The notes beneath the pieces were generated by a model. That model was not told where the DNA came from, searched no databases, and saw nothing but the letters and a program-made list of their open reading frames with translations. From Neisseria dumasiana (GTDB lineage Bacteria; Pseudomonadota; Gammaproteobacteria; Burkholderiales; Neisseriaceae), in contig NZ_CP091509.1 of NCBI RefSeq assembly GCF_022870885.1, forward strand, positions 1,364,001 through 1,428,000: a stretch of 64,000 nucleotides of DNA, given 5' to 3'. Made by a program: the position numbers and the translations under genes. Of this stretch, positions 29,729-40,423 are shown in pieces. Each line of letters opens with the position of its first letter. Positions within the stretch are counted from its first letter, which is position 1.

Positions 29729-30901
29729 TTATTTAGCCACTTTCAGTTGCTGCCACTGACGCACCATTTCCTTCAATGCTTCAGGCTCCAGCGGCACCAT
29801 AATGAAGCTGTTGGCCAAATCCTCATCGCTCGGGAAAATCGAATTGTCGCTGCTGTATTCTTTTTCCATCAAGTCTCTCGCAGGCATCGACGATGGCGCA
29901 TAAGTAACAAAGTTGCCGTTTTGCGCCGCCACTTCCGGCTCTAAAAAGTTGTTGATATAACGGTAGGCGTTAAACACATTGCGCGCATCTTTGGGAATCG
30001 CAAACGAATCCACCCAAATGCCCACGCCTTCTTTCGGCATCATCACACGGATTTTTTCCTTACCGCCCGCTTCCGCCGCCCTGCGCTTGGCAATATTCAA
30101 ATCGCCGCCGAAACCTACCGTTACGCAAGTATCTCCGCGCGCCAAAGCGTCAATAAAGCCGGAAGAAGTAAAACGTTTCACATTGGCACGGTTGGCTTTA
30201 AGCACATCCGTGGCCGCCTGAATATCTTCAAGCTTGCTGCTATTGGGATTTTTCCCCAGATAATTCAATACCATCGGATACATTTCCGCCGCACTGTTCA
30301 AATAACTGATACCGCATTTTTTCAGCTTGGCCGTGTATTCCGGGTTAAACACCAAATCCCATTGGTTATCGGGCAGCTTGTCCGTGCCCAAAGCGCGTTT
30401 AACTCGCTCCGTATTGATGGCAAAGGTATTCGTGCCCCAAAAAAACGGCACGGCGTATTCATTGCCGGGATCAACCTGCTTCATCAATTCCAAAAGTTTC
30501 GGGTTGATATGACGGTAGTTCGGAATCAGGCTTTTATCGAGCTTCTGATAAGCCCCTGCCTTAATCTGACGGCTCACGAAAGCATTCGACGGCCCTACCA
30601 CATCGTAACCGGATTTTCCCGTTAACACTTTCGATTCAAGCGTTTCATCACTTTCATACACATCGTAAGTAACCTTTACGCCAAACTGCTTTTCAAAATC
30701 CCTAACCGTTTTCGGATCAACATAATCCGACCAGTTATAGATTTTTAAAGCAGCCGTTTCGGGAAACCGGTTTTGCGGGGCAGCCACGGTTTCAGACGGC
30801 TTGGCCTGAACTTCGGCCTTTTCCGGCGTTTCCGAAGAACGCCCGCCGCAAGCAGCCAACAAAGAAAGGGAAAACACAAGAAAAGAAAGTTTCAGAGGCA
30901 T
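29729..30901 (-). CDS. potF: Spermidine/putrescine ABC transporter substrate-binding lipoprotein
   Basis: 390 residues from ATG 30901, with AAAGGA six bases upstream; an ATG at 30907 is too close to that site. The signal sequence ends in a lipobox LAAC. The polyamine-binding pattern is clear: LKIYNWSDYVDPKTVRDFEK, GYDVVGPSNAFVSRQI and PFFWGTNTFAIN. PotF-type (putrescine) is more likely than PotD, though this is not certain. No permease genes are adjacent. Confidence 0.85.
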   Translation of the reverse strand: MPLKLSFLVFSLSLLAACGGRSSETPEKAEVQAKPSETVAAPQNRFPETAALKIYNWSDYVDPKTVRDFEKQFGVKVTYDVYESDETLESKVLTGKSGYDVVGPSNAFVSRQIKAGAYQKLDKSLIPNYRHINPKLLELMKQVDPGNEYAVPFFWGTNTFAINTERVKRALGTDKLPDNQWDLVFNPEYTAKLKKCGISYLNSAAEMYPMVLNYLGKNPNSSKLEDIQAATDVLKANRANVKRFTSSGFIDALARGDTCVTVGFGGDLNIAKRRAAEAGGKEKIRVMMPKEGVGIWVDSFAIPKDARNVFNAYRYINNFLEPEVAAQNGNFVTYAPSSMPARDLMEKEYSSDNSIFPSDEDLANSFIMVPLEPEALKEMVRQWQQLKVAK

Positions 30902-31142
30902 TATCATTCCTTTAGGTAGTATTATTTTATTAGGGTAAAAACCATCATAAAGTTCCCGCCGTTAAAACAAACTTATCCCGGCAAACAGAGGTTTGCCCAA
31001 GTATAGGGCAGCGCACCGCTTTTGAGTAGGCGTAACATCAAATCTGCGGTAATATACGCAAGATTTTAATCCGATTTTTCAGACGGCCTCGAGCGAACCA
31101 TCGGGCCGTCTGAAACCGTTTCAAACCTTAACTGTAAATATC

Positions 31143-34064
31143 ATGAATACATCCGAACTCCGCCAAAAATTCCTCAAATTCTTTGAAAGCAAAGGCCATC
31201 AAATCGTTCACTCGTCTTCACTCGTGCCGCACGACGATCCCACCCTGCTCTTTACCAACGCGGGCATGAACCAATTTAAAGACGTATTCTTAGGCTTCGA
31301 CAAACGCCCCTACAACCGCGCCACCACCGCCCAAAAATGCGTACGCGCAGGCGGCAAACACAACGACCTTGAAAACGTAGGCTACACCGCCCGCCACCAC
31401 ACCTTCTTTGAAATGATGGGTAACTTTTCATTCGGCGACTACTTCAAACGCGATGCCATCCATTTCGCTTGGGAATTTCTCACCGCTCCCGAATGGCTGA
31501 ACCTGCCCAAAGAAAAACTCTTGGCCACCGTTTACGCCGAAGACGACGAAGCCTACAACATCTGGCTCAACGAAATCGGCATGCCGTCTGAAAAAATCAT
31601 CCGCATCGGCGACAACAAAGGCAGCCGCTACGCCAGCGACAACTTCTGGCAAATGGGCGACACCGGCCCCTGCGGCCCCTGTTCCGAAATCTTCTACGAC
31701 CACGGCGACCACATCTGGGGCGGCCCTCCGGGAAGCCCCGAAGAAGACGGCGACCGCTTTATCGAAATCTGGAACTGCGTGTTCATGCAGTTCAACCGCG
31801 ACGAACAAGGCAATATGAACCCGCTGCCCAAGCCTTCGGTAGATACCGGCATGGGCTTGGAACGCATGGCCGCCGTCATGCAGCATGTGAACAGCAACTA
31901 CGAAATTGATTTGTTCCAAAATCTGCTCAAAGCCGCTGCGCGCGAAACCGGCACCGAATTCAGCATGGACGTACCCAGCCTGAAAGTGATTGCCGACCAC
32001 ATCCGCGCCTGCTCGTTTTTGATTGCCGACGGCGTGCTGCCGAGCAACGAAGGCCGCGGCTATGTGCTGCGCCGCATCATCCGCCGCGCCGTACGCCACG
32101 GCTACAAACTCGGCCAAAAAGGCGCGTTCTTCCACAAACTCGTGCCCGATTTGGTGGCCGAAATGGGCGAAGCCTATCCCGAATTGAAAGAGAAGCAAGA
32201 GGCCATCACCGAAGCCTTGCTCCATGAAGAAACACGTTTCAGCGAAACTTTAGAAAAGGGCATGAACTTATTGGAAAATGAACTAGCTAACAACTCAAAA
32301 AATATGTCAAGTATTGGTTTTCATAGTGTTTTTTCTAAATTACCTGTTTATAAAACTGGTAAGGCAAAAGATGGAGTTCTGTTGCTTTCCACTGGAAATA
32401 CGGAATTTAGAGCCTTAAGCCATATTACAAACGATGGTGAAAAATGCATTGTGGTTCCTCACAAAGACAAAAACACATTAGAAAGTGCAATTTATATTTA
32501 TGAAGGCGATTGGGGTAACCAGCTTTCAAAAAAAGGTACACGTATTGGGCAATATTTCGCCCCTTTAGAAAATTGGTTTGAAAATCAAAATAAACCCTTT
32601 TTATCAGGCGAAATCATCTTCAAACTCTACGATACCTACGGTTTCCCCTACGACCTTACCGCCGACATCTGCCGCGAGCGTGGTATAGACATGGACGAAG
32701 ACGGCTTCAACCGCGAAATGGAAGCCCAGCGCGCCCGCGCCCGCGCCGCACAAAGCTTCAAAGCCGACACCCAAATCACCTACGACGGCCAAGACACCGA
32801 GTTCAAAGGCTACACCCAACGCCAAACCGAATCCAAAGTATTGGCCTTATATAAAGGCAGCGAAGCCGTAACCGAACTGAACGAAGGCGAAAGCGGCATC
32901 GTTGTGCTCGACCAAACCCCTTTCTACGCCGAATCGGGCGGACAAGTGGGCGATGTCGGCCATATCGTTTCAGACGGCCTCAACTTCCGCGTGGAAGACA
33001 CGCAAAAAATCAAAGCCGCCGTTAACGGCCACTTCGGCAGCGTCGTAACAGGCCGTCTGAAAGTAGGCGACAGCGTCAGCGCGCAAGTCGATAACGCCAT
33101 CCGCGACGCCATCACCAAAAACCACAGCGTTACCCACCTGATGCACCAAGCCCTGCGCGACGTGCTCGGCACCCATGTCGAACAAAAAGGCTCGCTTCAA
33201 AACGCCGACATCACCCGCTTCGACATCTCCCATCCGCAAGCCATCACCGCCGAAGAAATCGCCGAAGTCGAACGCCGCGTCAACCACGCCATCATGCAAA
33301 ACGTGCCCGTAGAAGTCAAAACCATGAGCATGGAAGAAGCCCAAAAAACCGGAGCCATGATGCTGTTCGGCGAAAAATACGGCGACTTCGTGCGCGTTGT
33401 TGTTATGGACGAATACTCCACCGAACTGTGCGGCGGCACCCACGTTACCCGCACCGGCGAAATCGGCTTCTTTAAAATCATTTCCGAAGGCGGTATCGCA
33501 GCAGGCATCCGCCGCGTCGAAGCCATCACCGGCCAAAACGCCCTGCAATGGGCGCAAAACCAAGAGCGGTTGATCAAAAACATCATCGCCGAAGTCAAAG
33601 CCCAAACCGAGCGCGACGTATTGACTAAAATCCAAGCCAACGCCGCCCAAACCAAAGCGCTGGAAAAAGATTTGGCCAAAGCCAAAGCCGAGCTTGCCGT
33701 ACACGCCGGTGCAAAACTCTTGGATAACGCCAAAGACGTAGGCGAAGCCAAACTCGTGGTGGCCCAAATCGAAGCCGACGCAGCCGCCTTGCGCGAAATC
33801 GTAACCGACCTTACCGGCAAATCCGACCAAGCCGTCGTGCTGCTCGCCGCCGTAAACGACAGCAAAGTTTCCCTGTGCGCAGGCGTTTCCAAACCGTTAG
33901 CCGCCAAAGTAAAAGCAGGCGACTTGGTTAAATTTGTCGCTGAGCAAGTAGGCGGCAAAGGTGGCGGACGGCCGGATTTGGCACAGGCCGGCGGTACGGA
34001 TGCCGCTAAATTACCCGATGCTTTAAATAGCGTGAATGATTGGGTTAGCGGTAAGCTGGCTTGA
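31143..34064 (+). CDS. alaS: Alanyl-tRNA synthetase with an extra internal segment of about 100 residues
   Basis: 973 residues; the usual length is about 874-878. It charges tRNA-Ala and edits mischarged serine and glycine. Visible parts are the class II core ([63 protein letters not shown]), the editing domain ([16 protein letters not shown] and [22 protein letters not shown]), and the C-Ala domain ([15 protein letters not shown]). Between [10 protein letters not shown] and [15 protein letters not shown] the sequence carries about 100 unfamiliar residues with AT-rich codons (32285-32605). The frame is unbroken throughout, so the protein may still work. It ends at a large palindrome. Confidence 0.95.
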   Translation: MNTSELRQKFLKFFESKGHQIVHSSSLVPHDDPTLLFTNAGMNQFKDVFLGFDKRPYNRATTAQKCVRAGGKHNDLENVGYTARHHTFFEMMGNFSFGDYFKRDAIHFAWEFLTAPEWLNLPKEKLLATVYAEDDEAYNIWLNEIGMPSEKIIRIGDNKGSRYASDNFWQMGDTGPCGPCSEIFYDHGDHIWGGPPGSPEEDGDRFIEIWNCVFMQFNRDEQGNMNPLPKPSVDTGMGLERMAAVMQHVNSNYEIDLFQNLLKAAARETGTEFSMDVPSLKVIADHIRACSFLIADGVLPSNEGRGYVLRRIIRRAVRHGYKLGQKGAFFHKLVPDLVAEMGEAYPELKEKQEAITEALLHEETRFSETLEKGMNLLENELANNSKNMSSIGFHSVFSKLPVYKTGKAKDGVLLLSTGNTEFRALSHITNDGEKCIVVPHKDKNTLESAIYIYEGDWGNQLSKKGTRIGQYFAPLENWFENQNKPFLSGEIIFKLYDTYGFPYDLTADICRERGIDMDEDGFNREMEAQRARARAAQSFKADTQITYDGQDTEFKGYTQRQTESKVLALYKGSEAVTELNEGESGIVVLDQTPFYAESGGQVGDVGHIVSDGLNFRVEDTQKIKAAVNGHFGSVVTGRLKVGDSVSAQVDNAIRDAITKNHSVTHLMHQALRDVLGTHVEQKGSLQNADITRFDISHPQAITAEEIAEVERRVNHAIMQNVPVEVKTMSMEEAQKTGAMMLFGEKYGDFVRVVVMDEYSTELCGGTHVTRTGEIGFFKIISEGGIAAGIRRVEAITGQNALQWAQNQERLIKNIIAEVKAQTERDVLTKIQANAAQTKALEKDLAKAKAELAVHAGAKLLDNAKDVGEAKLVVAQIEADAAALREIVTDLTGKSDQAVVLLAAVNDSKVSLCAGVSKPLAAKVKAGDLVKFVAEQVGGKGGGRPDLAQAGGTDAAKLPDALNSVNDWVSGKLA
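32285..32605 (+). other. AT-rich in-frame insertion inside alaS
   Basis: The segment encodes about residues 382-486 of AlaS. Normal AlaS has only a short loop between the two flanking conserved motifs. By eye its GC content is roughly a third, against well over half on either side, and it has no DUS. It has no stop codon and no intein-like ends (no Cys/Ser at the start, no His-Asn at the end). Parts read like a folded domain ([39 protein letters not shown]). No family is recognised. Exact edges are approximate. Confidence 0.8.
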
Positions 34065-34071
34065 TTTTGTA

Positions 34072-34133
34072 AATTAAAAAGTTGCCTGAAGTGGTAGCTG
34101 TATACAGCTACCACTTCAGGCAACTTTTTAATT
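34072..34133. terminator. 62-bp perfect palindrome between alaS and the AT-rich genes
   Basis: Each 31-base arm is an exact reverse complement of the other, centred on GTATAC. The left arm contains AAAAAGTTGCCTGAAGTGG and the right arm ends in a T run. It starts 8 bases after the alaS stop and overlaps the last codon and stop of the gene on the other strand. It should work as a two-way terminator. Confidence 0.9.
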
Positions 34134-34637
34134 ATCATATTCAGTAATCGATATACTCCAAAATATTGTAGAAAAAATAATACCTATTGTTATATAGTTA
34201 ATAATTAGCATGCTAATAAAAACTATAATGTAATCTTTATAATTAAATTTTAGAAATAAAAATATCAAAAGTAACAAAAGGCATATTATAGATGATAATA
34301 TTAATGAAAAAATTGTATTTTTAATTATACGACTAGATTTAAATAAACTATCTACCTTTTGCATTGGTCTTTTTACTACGATATCAGCATTAAATTTTTT
34401 ATTAATTTTTTCAAATTTAATACCTTGTAGTATTAATACAAAAAAAGCAAGAAGAATTGAAATGCCAGATAAAGTGAAATCTAGATTATTATTTAAGTCT
34501 AACTCTAGATGAGAGCTAGACTTTAGTTTTATCAAGCTAAATAGTATTATAGTTAAGGCTAAGATAAAGCCATGGATACTTAAAAATGAATATAGATATA
34601 ATCTATATATATAATAAATTAGATATTTAAAGATCAT
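34128..34637 (-). CDS. Unrecognised small membrane protein, four predicted helices
   Basis: 169 residues, very rich in Ile, Leu, Phe and Ser. Four hydrophobic segments lie at about 12-38, 52-72, 105-130 and 135-165, with a charged cytoplasmic-type loop between the second and third (IKFEKINKKFNADIVVKRPM). The DNA is far more AT-rich than the neighbours and has no DUS. The gene overlaps the upstream gene by 11 bases, so the two are translationally coupled. No family is recognised. By architecture it could be a membrane effector, but that is a guess. Confidence 0.6.
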   Translation of the reverse strand: MIFKYLIYYIYRLYLYSFLSIHGFILALTIILFSLIKLKSSSHLELDLNNNLDFTLSGISILLAFFVLILQGIKFEKINKKFNADIVVKRPMQKVDSLFKSSRIIKNTIFSLILSSIICLLLLLIFLFLKFNYKDYIIVFISMLIINYITIGIIFSTIFWSISITEYDN

Positions 34638-35364
34638 GTGCTTTTTGCCTTATTTTATCTTTGAATAATTGTAATGAAATATTGTTAAGATCATGTGCAT
34701 TTTCAAAGAAAATATCTAATTCTATAAGAAGCTGAACTTTATCTGTTACAGATAGGATATTTCCTTTGGCATCAAAGCCTCTCATTTTTAAAAACACTCC
34801 AGGTTTTCGATATTTTTCAATTATATGCTGTACTGTATCTCCTTTAAATAATATTAATCTTGCTGGAGTTTGATATTCTAAATTTATAGTCACTTTATCC
34901 GGTTGACTATCTGTATAAATAGATTCTAAACCTGATGTATTAGCTTCAGGGTTAATCCAGTCTACTTGTTTTAAATCATTTGTTTCCAATTTAATTTTAG
35001 AAATAGAGTATAGCTTTTCTATATCAATATCAAATAAAATATTTTCTGAAGTTTCATTGAAATAATTTTTTAAAATACTCTGTAAATCGTAGGTACTAGA
35101 ATTGTAGAAAATTTTTCTTATTTTGTTATCTATAAATATAAATCGCAACTCAACTAGACTTTTTCCATCATTTTTTATAATAAAATCAGTAGCAGCATCT
35201 AAAGTTCCATCAGTTTTTTGTACGCCTTTAGTCTTAGTGTTGGATTTTTTATAAATTTTTATACAAAAACATTTATCGATTTCCTGAAATTGGAAATTAG
35301 TAGAGTCAAAATCTACCTCATTTTTTAAAATTTCATTATTAAAGCTTGCGACTTTGAACTCCAT
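34627..35364 (-). CDS. Unrecognised soluble protein of the AT-rich pair
   Basis: 245 residues, no signal peptide and no membrane segment. The N-terminal half is rich in beta-type stretches (CFCIKIYKK, KSLVELRFIFIDNKIRKIFY). The C-terminal half includes YQTPARLILFKGDTVQHIIE and LLIELDIFFENAHDLNN. It is the first gene of a two-gene unit with the membrane protein. Codon use is strongly A/T-ending, unlike any neighbour, which points to horizontal gain. No family is recognised; function is not assigned. Confidence 0.6.
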   Translation of the reverse strand: MEFKVASFNNEILKNEVDFDSTNFQFQEIDKCFCIKIYKKSNTKTKGVQKTDGTLDAATDFIIKNDGKSLVELRFIFIDNKIRKIFYNSSTYDLQSILKNYFNETSENILFDIDIEKLYSISKIKLETNDLKQVDWINPEANTSGLESIYTDSQPDKVTINLEYQTPARLILFKGDTVQHIIEKYRKPGVFLKMRGFDAKGNILSVTDKVQLLIELDIFFENAHDLNNISLQLFKDKIRQKAHDL

Positions 35365-35991
35365 TTTTAATCTCCTATGTCATTATTATATGTCATTATT
35401 AATCGTAATATTTTAAAAATTATTACAAGATTGTTCAATATTGTTATGTATGTTTAAGTACATTATACAGACTCTGAAAACGTCTCTCGTAGGGCGAGCA
35501 TCCTTGTCCACCATCTGACCCGAAGGCAAAATATTTTTGATATGGGAGGCGGGCAGGGATGCTTGCCCTACTTGTTCCAACCATTTCAGGTTTTGGTTTT
35601 GTCGGGTTCGGCGGGCCGGCTTGCTTGTGTTTGTGCCGCATGCATGTTTTATATTTTTAAACAACCGTTCAATCCCTACCTTAACGCCGAGCCGTCTGAA
35701 AACGTTCAGACGGCCTTATCAAAAATCAAAACTTGCCCCTTCCCACCTCCCAACACCTATCTCAAACCTGCCCAATCACCTTAGTTTTTCGCCGCTATTT
35801 GCCTTATCCCCGCTAGATGCTGTCGGTTTTTAAGGCTATAATCCGCTTTCAGACGGCCTGAGGCAATGCAGGCCGTCTGAAAATGTATCTAACCTGCCAA
35901 AGCCTGCCTGAAACCCTAACCATGCACATATATTCAGCTTGTGTGCATCATTAGTGTTTTAGCGGCTGCGGCACTTACCGAAAGGAACGAA
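35365..35991. other. Intergenic region between the AT-rich pair and pnp
   Basis: About 630 bases without a recognisable gene. The first 100 bases are AT-rich and probably hold the promoter of the AT-rich pair on the minus strand. An inverted repeat lies at 35489-35571, a DUS pair at 35692-35718, and a second, oppositely arranged DUS pair at 35849-35880. TATAAT at 35837-35842 may be the -10 box of pnp. Confidence 0.5.
35489..35571. repeat. Inverted repeat GTAGGGCGAGCATCC / GGATGCTTGCCCTAC
   Basis: Two 23-base arms (35489-35511 and 35549-35571), mostly complementary, are separated by 37 bases. It could be a small dispersed element; it lies close to the edge of the AT-rich insert. Confidence 0.65.
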
Positions 35992-38127
35992 ATGTTCAAC
36001 AAACACGTTAAATCTTTCCAATACGGCGAGCACACCGTTACCCTCGAAACCGGCGAAATCGCCCGCCAAGCCGCGGCAGCCGTGAAAGTTTCTATGGGCG
36101 ACACTGTGGTTTTGGTGGCTGTTACCGCCAATAAAGACGTTAAAGAAGGTCAAGACTTTTTCCCCTTAACCGTTGACTATCTCGAGCGCACTTATGCTGC
36201 GGGTAAAATCCCCGGCGGTTTCTTCAAACGCGAAGGCAAGCAAAGCGAAAAAGAAATCCTCACCAGCCGCCTGATCGACCGCCCCATCCGCCCGCTGTTC
36301 CCCGAAGGTTTCTACCACGACATCCAAATCGTAGCGATGGTGGTTTCGGTTGACCCTGAAATCGATTCCGACATCCCCGCCATGATCGGTGCTTCTGCCG
36401 CACTGGTGTTGAGCGGCGTGCCGTTTGCCGGCCCGATCGGTGCCGCGCGCGTGGGTTATGTGAACAATGTTTATGTGTTGAACCCGACCAAAGCGCAACT
36501 GGCGAAATCGCAAATGGATTTGGTGGTTGCCGGTACGCAAAAAGCCGTGCTGATGGTGGAATCCGAAGCGCAAGAGCTGCCCGAACATGTGATGTTGGGC
36601 GCGGTGGTGTACGGCCACGAGCAAATGCAGGCCGTGATTAATGCCATCAATGAATTTGCCGACGAAGTCAACCCCGAAGTGTGGGATTGGAAAGCGCCGG
36701 AAACCAACGAAGAATTGGTGGCCAAAGTTCGTGAAATTTCCGGCACCACGATTGCCGAAGCGTTCAAAATCCGCCAAAAACAAGCCCGTTCCGCCAAATT
36801 GGACGAAGCTTGGAATGCGGTTAAAGATGCATTGATTACCGAAGAAACCGACACGCTCACCGCCAACGAAATCAAAGGCATTTTCAAACAACTGGAAGCC
36901 GACGTGGTGCGCGGTCAGATTTTGGACGGCCAACCGCGTATCGACGGCCGCGACACCCGCACCGTGCGCCCGATCAACATCCAAACCGGCGTATTGCCGC
37001 GCACCCACGGTTCCGCCCTGTTTACCCGCGGCGAAACCCAAGCCTTGGCAGTAGCCACTTTGGGCACTCAGCGCGACGAGCAAATCATTGATGCTTTGAG
37101 CGGCGAATACACCGACCGCTTCATGCTGCACTACAACTTCCCGCCGTACTCTACCGGCGAAGTGGGCCGCATGGGTGCGCCGAAACGCCGCGAAATCGGC
37201 CACGGCCGCTTGGCCAAACGCGCACTGGTTGCCGTGCTGCCTTCGCAGGAAGAGTTCAGCTACACCATGCGCGTGGTTTCCGAAATTACCGAGTCTAACG
37301 GCTCGTCTTCTATGGCTTCCGTGTGCGGCGGCTGTTTGAGCCTGCTGTCTGCCGGTGTGCCGCTGAAAGCACACGTTGCCGGTATCGCCATGGGCTTGAT
37401 TTTGGAAAACAACAAATTCGCCGTATTGACCGACATTTTGGGCGACGAAGACCACTTGGGCGATATGGATTTCAAAGTGGCCGGCACCACCGAAGGCGTT
37501 ACCGCGCTGCAAATGGACATTAAGATTCAAGGTATTACCAAAGAAATCATGCAGATTGCTTTGGAGCAGGCCAAAGAAGCGCGTCTGCACATTTTGGCGC
37601 AGATGAAAGAAGCCGTTGAAGGCCCGCAAGAGCTGTCGCAACATGCTCCGCGCCTGTTTACCATGAAGATCAACCAAGACAAAATCCGCGATGTGATCGG
37701 CAAAGGCGGCGAAACCATCCGCAGCATCACCGCCGACACCGGCACCGAAATCAATATTGCCGAAGACGGCACGATTACCATTGCCGCCACCACTCAGGAA
37801 GCGGGCGATGCGGCGAAAAAACGCATCGAAGAAATCACCGCCGAAGTGGAAGTGGGCAAAGTGTACGACGGCACGGTATTGAAACTGCTTGATAACAACG
37901 TCGGCGCCATCGTTTCCGTGATTCCGGGTAAAGACGGTTTGGTACACATCAGCCAAATCGCCCACGAGCGCGTGAAAAACGTGAGCGACTACCTGCAAGT
38001 CGGCCAAAACGTGAAAGTGAAAGCGCTGGAAGTGGACGACCGCGGCCGTGTGCGCCTGTCGATGAAAGCCTTGATCGAAGCGCCCGAACGCGAACCGCGC
38101 CAAGAGCAACCCGTAAGCGGCGAATAA
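35992..38127 (+). CDS. pnp: Polyribonucleotide nucleotidyltransferase (PNPase)
   Basis: 711 residues from ATG 35992, with AAAGGA upstream. A 3'-to-5' phosphorolytic exoribonuclease and degradosome component. It has two RNase PH domains ([40 protein letters not shown]), a KH domain ([20 protein letters not shown]) and an S1 domain ([20 protein letters not shown]). In many bacteria rpsO lies just upstream; here the upstream neighbour is the AT-rich insert and repeats instead. Confidence 0.97.
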   Translation: MFNKHVKSFQYGEHTVTLETGEIARQAAAAVKVSMGDTVVLVAVTANKDVKEGQDFFPLTVDYLERTYAAGKIPGGFFKREGKQSEKEILTSRLIDRPIRPLFPEGFYHDIQIVAMVVSVDPEIDSDIPAMIGASAALVLSGVPFAGPIGAARVGYVNNVYVLNPTKAQLAKSQMDLVVAGTQKAVLMVESEAQELPEHVMLGAVVYGHEQMQAVINAINEFADEVNPEVWDWKAPETNEELVAKVREISGTTIAEAFKIRQKQARSAKLDEAWNAVKDALITEETDTLTANEIKGIFKQLEADVVRGQILDGQPRIDGRDTRTVRPINIQTGVLPRTHGSALFTRGETQALAVATLGTQRDEQIIDALSGEYTDRFMLHYNFPPYSTGEVGRMGAPKRREIGHGRLAKRALVAVLPSQEEFSYTMRVVSEITESNGSSSMASVCGGCLSLLSAGVPLKAHVAGIAMGLILENNKFAVLTDILGDEDHLGDMDFKVAGTTEGVTALQMDIKIQGITKEIMQIALEQAKEARLHILAQMKEAVEGPQELSQHAPRLFTMKINQDKIRDVIGKGGETIRSITADTGTEINIAEDGTITIAATTQEAGDAAKKRIEEITAEVEVGKVYDGTVLKLLDNNVGAIVSVIPGKDGLVHISQIAHERVKNVSDYLQVGQNVKVKALEVDDRGRVRLSMKALIEAPEREPRQEQPVSGE

Positions 38128-38142
38128 GCGTTTCACCGCATA

Positions 38143-38173
38143 AAGGCCGTCTGAACGATTTTCAGACGGCCTT
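38143..38173 (+). terminator. DUS-pair terminator of pnp
   Basis: AAGGCCGTCTGAA pairs with TTCAGACGGCCTT over 5 bases, 16 bases after the pnp stop. Confidence 0.8.
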
Positions 38174-38206
38174 GTTTCCATCTATTTCTTTATTGAGGCC
38201 GTCTGA

Positions 38207-39136
<930 letters not shown>

Positions 39137-39156
39137 GGCGAATCCTTATAACGAGA

Positions 39157-39190
39157 GAGGCCGTCTGAAAAAAGATTTTCAGACGGCCTC
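39157..39190. terminator. DUS-pair terminator between hemF and the EamA gene
   Basis: GAGGCCGTCTGAAAA and TTTTCAGACGGCCTC around a 4-base loop, serving the two converging genes. Confidence 0.85.
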
Positions 39191-39211
39191 AATAATATTT
39201 ACCTCAAACCA

Positions 39212-40087
39212 CTATATGCCCAACCAGCCCGATACCACCGGCCAGTAAAACAAACAGCCTATCGCGCACACCGCCACCACGATACCGGCCGCATTGATGG
39301 TGCTGATTTTTTCTTTAAACGCCAACGCTCCCACCAGCGTACCCAACACAATCACACCGATGTTCATGCCCGCAAACACCAGCGTAGGGTTGCTGCTCAT
39401 CACCTGATGCGCCCGCACATAAGTAAAAATGTTGGCAAAATTCAAACAGCCCAACACCAAGCCGCCCAGCACGCCCGCCGCAGTCCATTTGGTTGATTTG
39501 GAAAACAGATACGCAAACATCAGCACCGCCGCCAAACAGAAAGCAATCAACAAGTTGCCCGAAAAAGCCGTGCCGCTTTTCGCCACCTGTTTAAACAGAA
39601 TATCAATCACACCATAGCCCGCCCACACGCCGAGCAGCAACAGCGCACCGGCGGCGAAACCTGCCGATTTCTTACCGCCGTCCGACTTCCACAACAGGCA
39701 GAACAAAGCCGTAAACGCCAACGCCAAGCCGATCAAACGGCCTTGCGTCAATTGCTCGCCAAACAGCGTAAACGAGGCCGCCACCGGCAAAAACAGCGAC
39801 AGCCGCTGCGCCGCGTCCGACTTCACAATCCCCGTTTTCTCCACCGCCCTGCCCATAATGATGAACACCACCGGCAGCAGCACGCCCAAAGCCGCAAACA
39901 GCCACCACGTCGGCAGATAAGCCTTCCAAGCATAAAGGTCGGGCTTGAGGAAATACATACACAAAGCAATAGCCGCGATATAGTTCACCGCCACCGCCTG
40001 CTCGATATCGATTTTTTTAGAACGTGCCATCTTCAACAAAACCGACACCGACACGCTGCAGAGAATACTGATAATCAAATAAATCAT
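39212..40087 (-). CDS. EamA/DMT-superfamily transporter
   Basis: 291 residues with about ten hydrophobic helices and two repeated halves, typical of drug/metabolite transporters. Examples are MIYLIISILCSVSVSVLLKM and WWLFAALGVLLPVVFIIMGR. The C-terminal half contains NPTLVFAGMNIGVIVLGTLV. Located in the inner membrane. The substrate cannot be read from the sequence. It is divergent from envC. Confidence 0.8.
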   Translation of the reverse strand: MIYLIISILCSVSVSVLLKMARSKKIDIEQAVAVNYIAAIALCMYFLKPDLYAWKAYLPTWWLFAALGVLLPVVFIIMGRAVEKTGIVKSDAAQRLSLFLPVAASFTLFGEQLTQGRLIGLALAFTALFCLLWKSDGGKKSAGFAAGALLLLGVWAGYGVIDILFKQVAKSGTAFSGNLLIAFCLAAVLMFAYLFSKSTKWTAAGVLGGLVLGCLNFANIFTYVRAHQVMSSNPTLVFAGMNIGVIVLGTLVGALAFKEKISTINAAGIVVAVCAIGCLFYWPVVSGWLGI

Positions 40088-40423
40088 AAGGAATACATCA
40101 ACCCATCAAAAAGCCGGAACCGCCTGCCGCCGCTTGTAAAACCTATCGCAGCCGAACGCGTTTTCCGGCAGGTTCAAACCAACCGTCAGCCGCGGATTAT
40201 ACCCGCCGCCGCCCAAAAATGTCTTGCCGCAACAGCCCCAATCAAGGCCAAACCCAGCCGCCCTTGCCCGCCGTCGCACCCGAAAAACCCAAGCATCACC
40301 GCACGTTACATCAAACGGCAACTCAGGCCGTCTGAAACACCAACCGCCAAAGCAAGCACATTTTCAGACGGCCTGCCAATCCGCTATAATTGCAGCTTTC
40401 ATAAACCGTATCCTCCATACGCC
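40088..40423. other. Intergenic region upstream of envC
   Basis: No gene is supported here although the frame upstream of envC stays open; the residues there are Arg/Pro/His-rich and not protein-like. A DUS pair occupies 40325-40373. TATAAT at 40385-40390 may be the envC -10 box. Confidence 0.5.

Noticed and set aside
32285..32605. Intein inside alaS
   Set aside because: The segment lacks a Cys or Ser at the start and His-Asn at the end, and is too short for a splicing domain.
36166..38181. 671-codon open frame antisense to pnp
   Set aside because: His/Phe/Gly-rich translation produced by GC-rich codon bias on the other strand; pnp is certain.
39743..40423. Open frame continuing 227 codons upstream of envC
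   Set aside because: Arg/Pro/His-rich, antisense to the transporter gene and across a DUS pair; the signal peptide at 40424 marks the real start.
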